From the NCBI GenBank assembly GCA_933822405.4, contig CAKOGP040002091.1, positions 429,889 through 493,888 on the forward strand: a DNA stretch of 64,000 nt, written 5' to 3'. The translations under genes were made by a program, and so were the position numbers. Every line of letters starts with the position of its first letter. Position 1 is the stretch's first letter. The notes under the pieces were generated by a model, which was not told the origin of the DNA, made no database searches, and worked only from the letters and a program-made list of their open reading frames with translations. This stretch comes from Cylindrotheca closterium. Lineage: Eukaryota > Bacillariophyta > Bacillariophyceae > Bacillariales > Bacillariaceae. Shown here piece by piece: positions 59,801 to 64,000 of this stretch.

Positions 59801-61011
59801 CCTGCGATTCTTTGATGGCCTTGCAGAATGATCCAGAAAGCTTGGACTTCATGGGTGAGTCGATCATTGTCCAACTCCTAGACACTTTGATGTCACCCGA
59901 TTACGATCTTGTTGAAAAAACTTCATCTGTCTTGGCCATTCTGCTGAAGAATGTGTTCATCGCTAGTGGTCATGCGATGCAGTACCCAAACGTAACAGAT
60001 CATCTTGTATCTTGCATGAACTCGAATCGAAGCAACTGCAAGATTCAAATCAATATGTCATCGTCTCTGGAATCATTGATCAATTTCGAAGATGCGAGTT
60101 TGCGTGCCAAGATTGCGCTAGACGGAGGGGTTGAAGCCCTTTGTGACGCGCTTCGAGTGCATGGAAGCGACCCAAGGCTGGCTGAATTTGCTTGCCGCGT
60201 TCTATTCTTGGTGGTTCCGAGCAGTGGCAACCATGTCACATCGATGAGAAACATGATCGGTGTTTCTTTGATCCAAGTCCTACACACGCATATGAATAGC
60301 GCTGATGCCGAAGCAGCTGCAATGGACGCGCTTTGGACGTGTTGCGGTCAAGACGACTACTTCAAGAACGAGCTAATGCGACAAGAACCTTTGACTGCAA
60401 CCATAAAAGTGATGGAACAGCAATTAGGTTCGGCAGAAGTTCAACGAGCAGGATGCAGCCTTCTAGGAGTATTGAGCAGTCATGGGAACCGGGGAAAGGA
60501 AATAATTGGTGGTTTTGGGGGAGCCACAGCTGTAGTCAACGCTCTGCTTGCCCACACCCAATCGTCTTCTGTCCAAAAGGAGGGCCTTTGCGCTTTAAGG
60601 AACTTGGCCACCACACCAGAAAATAAGCGAGCGATCGAGCAAGCTGGAGGCGAGGCGGCAGTCCTCTACGCACTCTGGGTCCACTACAAGAATCCTCAAG
60701 TTGTCAGCAATGCATACTCTGCCCTGAATAACATTGCAGTTGATTCCGCAACCAAGTCAGTGAAGCTGATGAACGAGAAGACCTTTGAAAATTGCTCTCC
60801 CGCTATGAGAAGATTCCCAAAAGACGAGGGCGTGCAGAAGAATGTCTGCTTTTATTTGAAAAGCTGTTCCCACCTGCCTGGAAATGTCGAGACGATGAGT
60901 CGGTATGCAGGTAAACTGGTGTTTTCACTACAGATTGCTGCGAAGAACTTTCCATTGCAATGTGGAGACCGAGCAAATAGTGTCATCGGCAAGCTGCAGC
61001 AAAAGGGTTAA
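56845..61011 (+). CDS. Large armadillo-repeat protein with N-terminal Cys motif, 1388 residues
   Basis: Single-exon 4.2 kb gene. Residues 25-90 contain a Cys pattern that may bind zinc: GLCTFCGVNQTHKR, then GSYTVYKGHCISATCYQSVE. A Pro/Ser/Gly-rich linker (about 95-290) includes three copies of a GSQHSRTGA-like repeat. The rest (about 300-1388) is alpha-helical and divides into armadillo-like repeats, clearest at the end: AGCSLLGVLSSHGNRGKEII, VQKEGLCALRNLATTPENKR and NPQVVSNAYSALNNIAVDSA. ARM arrays bind other proteins, as in Vac8 or importin; no enzyme motif is present. The N-terminal Cys motif seems typical of large diatom repeat proteins. Function unknown. Confidence 0.8.
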   Translation: MGENPENPTLTIVASTRTYSGPHAIEYARRQGLCTFCGVNQTHKRVKKLFRSVKSVPMTLKNEKGSYTVYKGHCISATCYQSVEQVKILLGEMEDDRMPNNAPQSRQDAQNRMNSSKNRGSVSSFAVQPSFSASRQASRVGPGKLNDAFQSGKLRVSSVGLNQSTHNIPNPNKAGTGTPPRQPGNDLKKPPPNSLKKPPPPLVGDSGPSSTSAKPAPKQAPNAIMETPAPPNVGSQHSRTGAGSQHSRTGAGSHHSRGSAGYDSKPAPMAAGVSLKKPPPGSVAAAGPVDEHPVVAKFRTALSEGNYIKFLNDIDQKGNKAEIVVDGFGVFRHFLSQDQMARPNGVVLAGPNWIKAATIPFERFKKQPEVIIAGLTTMTTIACLPGPYRATLAKRSAVDIVLKTLDEYAMEENVVSAACALINALSTDENEGLNGKHDKVTIIINRMIALLHAPHQVGSKYALQPLRNFARQRKKLMETGRSSWMDVQDGLANEHGTNAVCRILQSHDLKPTVAEAGLELMWKLSVPSDELDSIDMFPATDDVIRTITKCMELFNAYGVVLQGSRTLANLALRISFPSKHAAAAIAPVKKFCRENPRQVDEEMATCAVHSFCNFSANTASRIAITTNAEAMKLTLSLISKFPDIPAIVDVGCLAVAYACAHDLRTKHSVLELGGLEIVSDAFVEHLESGEHELNFEVKDSIFCAIASLSGCARGALHIKQAPLLNSIQRALSVEMDPDFRMALEVIIANTNAVSSEDKNAEVNSAPKTQLHQQTNMFANMLQNANREPSVVALLKDLCLLGETGLECYNNEGFDELISMMSQMSNSREVQEYGCKALGIAFYYLPFTHIDSPSQLPQGGWAVIYQRQTMDCIQNAIRIHQNSVAVQRYAFRALINFVAPVCELDEQAVERVGVGQWLESCLNDVLDSLNENLADVSLQKLGMELFWIIFSTLSPEVLQRFKMRALQQIFDTTRQVREDSDQVLKLACDSLMALQNDPESLDFMGESIIVQLLDTLMSPDYDLVEKTSSVLAILLKNVFIASGHAMQYPNVTDHLVSCMNSNRSNCKIQINMSSSLESLINFEDASLRAKIALDGGVEALCDALRVHGSDPRLAEFACRVLFLVVPSSGNHVTSMRNMIGVSLIQVLHTHMNSADAEAAAMDALWTCCGQDDYFKNELMRQEPLTATIKVMEQQLGSAEVQRAGCSLLGVLSSHGNRGKEIIGGFGGATAVVNALLAHTQSSSVQKEGLCALRNLATTPENKRAIEQAGGEAAVLYALWVHYKNPQVVSNAYSALNNIAVDSATKSVKLMNEKTFENCSPAMRRFPKDEGVQKNVCFYLKSCSHLPGNVETMSRYAGKLVFSLQIAAKNFPLQCGDRANSVIGKLQQKG

Positions 61012-61269
61012 AATTAGAACATTTTTTAGTCAGATTTGTCGGCTCCCTCGCTCGCTCACGGCATGCAGTCAAATTTGTCGACTCATTTTCGGAAGCTAAT
61101 GAACCATGTGCGACAAAATTTTGTCGCAGGACCTACGAAGACTAATGAGGTGTACTGCAGATGATTGAATAGTTCACTCAACTAGCTAGCACAAGAAGAC
61201 AACTCTTATGATAGAATTCACATCAGAATTCTTCATCAATTAATCCAGCAAAAAGGGAAGGGGAACGAT

Positions 61270-64000
61270 ATGGGGCGAAACGTTAGCTTTAGGGAGCCCC
61301 TATCGCAAGATTTGTCGACAGCAAACACCGATAGCATCAACACAATACCACCAATACCACTTGATCTGGGCGAAGAAGACACAGACGGAACTCCAAAAGC
61401 GTCTTCCAAGTCGAACATAGAAACAGTGCTATTCAAAACGATAGAAAATGCAGAGAACGAGTTTCACCGAGCGATTGGAACTAAGAATTGGATAGAACTA
61501 GATCGATTATTAGGTGAAGTTGAATTGAAAAGGGCACAGTCTGCAACCAAATCGACAGAACCAAATGGAGGCGAAGAAGATGCTCCTGAAAACGATTTAT
61601 ATGGACTCGACGATACAGGGAGAGCTCCTCTTCATTTATGCTGTATGAATCCAACTCCAGAAGATTTGCTCTTCCGAACTCTGTCTGCTGCACCTCATAT
61701 CGCAATGGTTCCAGATAAGACTGGATGTTTGCCTCTTCATTTGGCTATGAGCAGTGGCCGCGACACAAGATTCGTTGAAAAGATAATAGAATTTCACAAT
61801 GAAGCTTTGTGGACAAGAGATGCCTCAGGGAACACTCCGATAACGTTGGGAATCGAGAAAGCGCGGAAAAGACAACAAGACTTGAAGATGAAAGTTGACG
61901 AGGGCCCCCTCTGGTGTTTTGCAATAGAGCCAACAAAAGAACAACTGCAGGTAGAATTAGAAAAAACGTGGCATCAAGTGGAAGTCCTCTTGGGAAATCG
62001 TCAGAAAGCAAAAGCTCCCTTGTGTGATCATGAGCAGTTGTTTGTGAAGGCACTGTTTGAATCAGCCGCACCGCCAACGACTGTGGAATTAGCTATACTC
62101 ATGGGAGAGGAAGCACTAAAGAAAGAAGAGAATGTGCAATCTTCAATAATTTCCTGCATTTGCGAACAATATCCTTCGACTGTTCTTCAAAAGCTGATCG
62201 AAGCATGTCCACAGGGACTTCCGAAAGTTCAGAAGGATGTTTCAGGGAGAGGAATTGTGGCACTCCACTACTCTATGGGCTCCAAATTGTACGATGCATC
62301 TTGGCCAGACCGATTATCTTTTCGAGCGAGACTGGATCGGTCATCTAAATCGGAACTTGACGACGTTCCACCCCCTTCGTATTTGGAATGGTGGTCAAAG
62401 TTGAAATATTTGATTAGGTTGTGGGGCTCTATTGCTGACGGATCTGCATTTGACGGGAGTGATGAGAAAGAAGAAGGGGAGAGAGATGACGACATGTTGC
62501 TACTACATCGGGCACTTTGTAATCCAGATTGCCCGCCTTCCTTGATAAAAATTCTTGCGAGAATGAACCCCAAAGCGGCTGCAATTATCCAGCCCGTTTC
62601 CAACGCACTGCCCATTCATCTTGCTTGCAAAACATGGCGCTATCGTCAATTCCCACGTCATTTCGATGAGAAGGAGTCGCCGATGGGGGGCGTGGTGCAG
62701 CAGCTTATGATTGGGTCTCCAAAGTCAACCAGACGGCGCTACCAAGATAGACTGCCTCTACATCATGCGATTGTCGCTGGGAAGAATTCGTCATTTGTAT
62801 CGACTCTTACAGCTGAAGACAAGGAATCACTACTCATTCGAGATCCCATAACAAGGTTATATCCTTATCAGCTTGCGGCAGTGGACAATTTCTCCATGGA
62901 CATGAAACATCTGGTGCGACGGCAGTTTACGACTGCAACGTGGGGTACCTTGAATGAGAGCCAGAAAGAACGCCACTTGCAGCGCATAAATGACTTCTAC
63001 GAAATGGAACAGCTGACACTGATCTTTGAAGTACTGAGAGACGCGCCGAATGCTATACGTCATGAAATTGCTGTCAACGATAAGGCTCAAATACAGAAAG
63101 TGGTTCTAGAGAATGTTCTTGCAATAACACAAATGAAAATGGTTCGTTCTATGTATGGGTTGGGCAATGTGGCCGGTCATTTCATTGCCTGGAGTTACGT
63201 GAACACAGAGAATGGATGGAAAACACACCCAAGGAACTTTGCTGCTATAAAAATGTCGATAATGGATGCGTTCATCTCGACCTCTATGGATAAATGGTGG
63301 CGAAAGTTGAAATTCTGGATTTGGCACGATTGTCCATGGGACAGCATTCCTCGAAGAGATGTATACTTGCTTCACGGTGCTGTGTGCAACTCGGACACCT
63401 CTCCCTGGATCATTGCAATGATTGTTGAGTGCTTTCCAAAGTCGGCATCACTTTCACTTCCAGGGACAGACTGCTACCCTCTACATATTGCCTGCATGAC
63501 GGACCGGTACATTGCGATGCCATGGGAATTCCCTAACAAGCGAACTTCTATTGAACTCATTGCTCGTGCCTATCCTGAGGCGATATGCAAGAAATGGAAA
63601 GGGCAGTATCCAATACATCTTGCTCTGGTAAATTCAAAGGAATTTGACGAGATAAAGCACATGGTTGATAAAGAAAAGAGACTGATGTCAACCAAGGATC
63701 CTTCTACTGGTCTCTTTCCATTTCAACTCATGGCTGTTGATCGCGCATACACAAACCGGCAAAAGCAAAGATTTGAGAGAACAGTAGTAAAAACGATTGG
63801 GTCTGATGCGTGGAAATCCTTATCAGTCGAAGAAAAAGTGCTTCAAATGGCCTCGATTCTACAAAATCACGAAGCCAGGGTCATCGAGGGTGTATGGGAA
63901 CTATTGAAGCGCAATACTGGAGTTTTGACCGAAGTGGAGGGTGACGACTCTATAAGATCTTTCGTGAATAGTGTGCGTCTTTCTCCTCCTCCTCCACTTC
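61270..64000 (+). CDS. Large ankyrin-like repeat protein, runs off the right edge (at least 910 residues)
   Basis: I translated this frame by hand from ATG 61270 and found no stop to the window end, so the gene is 3'-incomplete. Residues 1-60 are polar. Ankyrin-like units then recur at wide spacing: TGRAPLHLCC, TGCLPLHLAM, NALPIHLACK, DRLPLHHAIV, DCYPLHIACM and GQYPIHLALV. Each is a TPLHxA-type helix start. Between them are longer inserts, some aromatic (WWRKLKFWIWHD). The pattern is that of the degenerate ankyrin proteins common in diatoms. No kinase or membrane segment is seen in the visible part. It starts 258 bp after the armadillo gene on the same strand. Function unknown. Confidence 0.75.
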   Translation, partial: MGRNVSFREPLSQDLSTANTDSINTIPPIPLDLGEEDTDGTPKASSKSNIETVLFKTIENAENEFHRAIGTKNWIELDRLLGEVELKRAQSATKSTEPNGGEEDAPENDLYGLDDTGRAPLHLCCMNPTPEDLLFRTLSAAPHIAMVPDKTGCLPLHLAMSSGRDTRFVEKIIEFHNEALWTRDASGNTPITLGIEKARKRQQDLKMKVDEGPLWCFAIEPTKEQLQVELEKTWHQVEVLLGNRQKAKAPLCDHEQLFVKALFESAAPPTTVELAILMGEEALKKEENVQSSIISCICEQYPSTVLQKLIEACPQGLPKVQKDVSGRGIVALHYSMGSKLYDASWPDRLSFRARLDRSSKSELDDVPPPSYLEWWSKLKYLIRLWGSIADGSAFDGSDEKEEGERDDDMLLLHRALCNPDCPPSLIKILARMNPKAAAIIQPVSNALPIHLACKTWRYRQFPRHFDEKESPMGGVVQQLMIGSPKSTRRRYQDRLPLHHAIVAGKNSSFVSTLTAEDKESLLIRDPITRLYPYQLAAVDNFSMDMKHLVRRQFTTATWGTLNESQKERHLQRINDFYEMEQLTLIFEVLRDAPNAIRHEIAVNDKAQIQKVVLENVLAITQMKMVRSMYGLGNVAGHFIAWSYVNTENGWKTHPRNFAAIKMSIMDAFISTSMDKWWRKLKFWIWHDCPWDSIPRRDVYLLHGAVCNSDTSPWIIAMIVECFPKSASLSLPGTDCYPLHIACMTDRYIAMPWEFPNKRTSIELIARAYPEAICKKWKGQYPIHLALVNSKEFDEIKHMVDKEKRLMSTKDPSTGLFPFQLMAVDRAYTNRQKQRFERTVVKTIGSDAWKSLSVEEKVLQMASILQNHEARVIEGVWELLKRNTGVLTEVEGDDSIRSFVNSVRLSPPPPL

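Noticed and set aside
1..64000. tRNA, rRNA or other structured RNA genes
   Set aside because: I looked for tRNA-like B boxes and rRNA words by eye and found none that were convincing. A covariance-model search would be needed to exclude them.

Overview
The window is nuclear DNA from a photosynthetic stramenopile, almost certainly a diatom and probably a pennate one. Seen in the sequence: about 30 genes in 64 kb, few and short GT-AG introns (66-210 bp), genes on both strands, and proteins typical of diatoms. These include a plastid-targeted PsbU with an F at the signal-peptide junction, a small second protein with an AFTTIAP-type plastid junction, eukaryotic nitrate reductase, a diatom-type cyclin and kinesin-light-chain-like TPR proteins. 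The species is not identified. There are two assembly gaps (721-992 and 14231-14240). No rRNA, tRNA or CRISPR was recognised.

Layout. 1-13.9 kb is dense housekeeping sequence: the 3' end of a coiled-coil gene, a minus-strand unknown, a 1339-residue coiled-coil protein with 43-residue repeats, an F-box/SirB1-like protein, a three-exon protein ending in a telobox-type Myb domain, an HNH-like zinc protein, a TRAPPC6/Trs33 subunit, a UBA plus putative cysteine-protease protein, and an LYRM7/Mzm1-like complex III assembly factor. 13.9-17.7 kb is the accessory region. It holds the 3' part of a tyrosine recombinase with the R...HxxR...W...Y pattern, cut by a gap, then perfect hairpins with GAA/TTC loops, then a 113 bp and a 461 bp repeat each present twice. 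17.7-24.6 kb has a diatom-type cyclin and two almost identical TPR genes in tandem whose flanks have diverged. 25-46 kb carries a CpeT/CpcT-like protein, a probable mitochondrial membrane protein, a type I membrane protein, a secreted ShKT-glutathione peroxidase fusion, an ABCG half-transporter, an AAA/STAND-like ATPase, an LRR protein, an acidic ankyrin protein, a TM9/nonaspanin and an acidic membrane protein.

46.6-53.7 kb is a plastid and nitrogen-assimilation stretch, all on the plus strand: PsbU, MoaA/CNX2 (first step of molybdenum-cofactor synthesis), nitrate reductase (which needs that cofactor) and a small plastid membrane protein. The nitrate reductase upstream region contains an internally duplicated block of about 150 bp. 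53.9-64 kb has a nucleoporin-like FG-repeat protein with a cyclophilin domain, a large armadillo-repeat protein, and a long ankyrin-like frame that runs off the right edge.

Most exciting candidates: the tyrosine-recombinase remnant with its neighbouring hairpins and duplications, the apparent gene conversion of the TPR pair, the FG-cyclophilin fusion, the ShKT-GPx fusion, and the MoaA/nitrate reductase neighbourhood. Exon coordinates are my own reading of splice sites and reading phase, with no transcript data. Family names come from motif recognition, not from a search.
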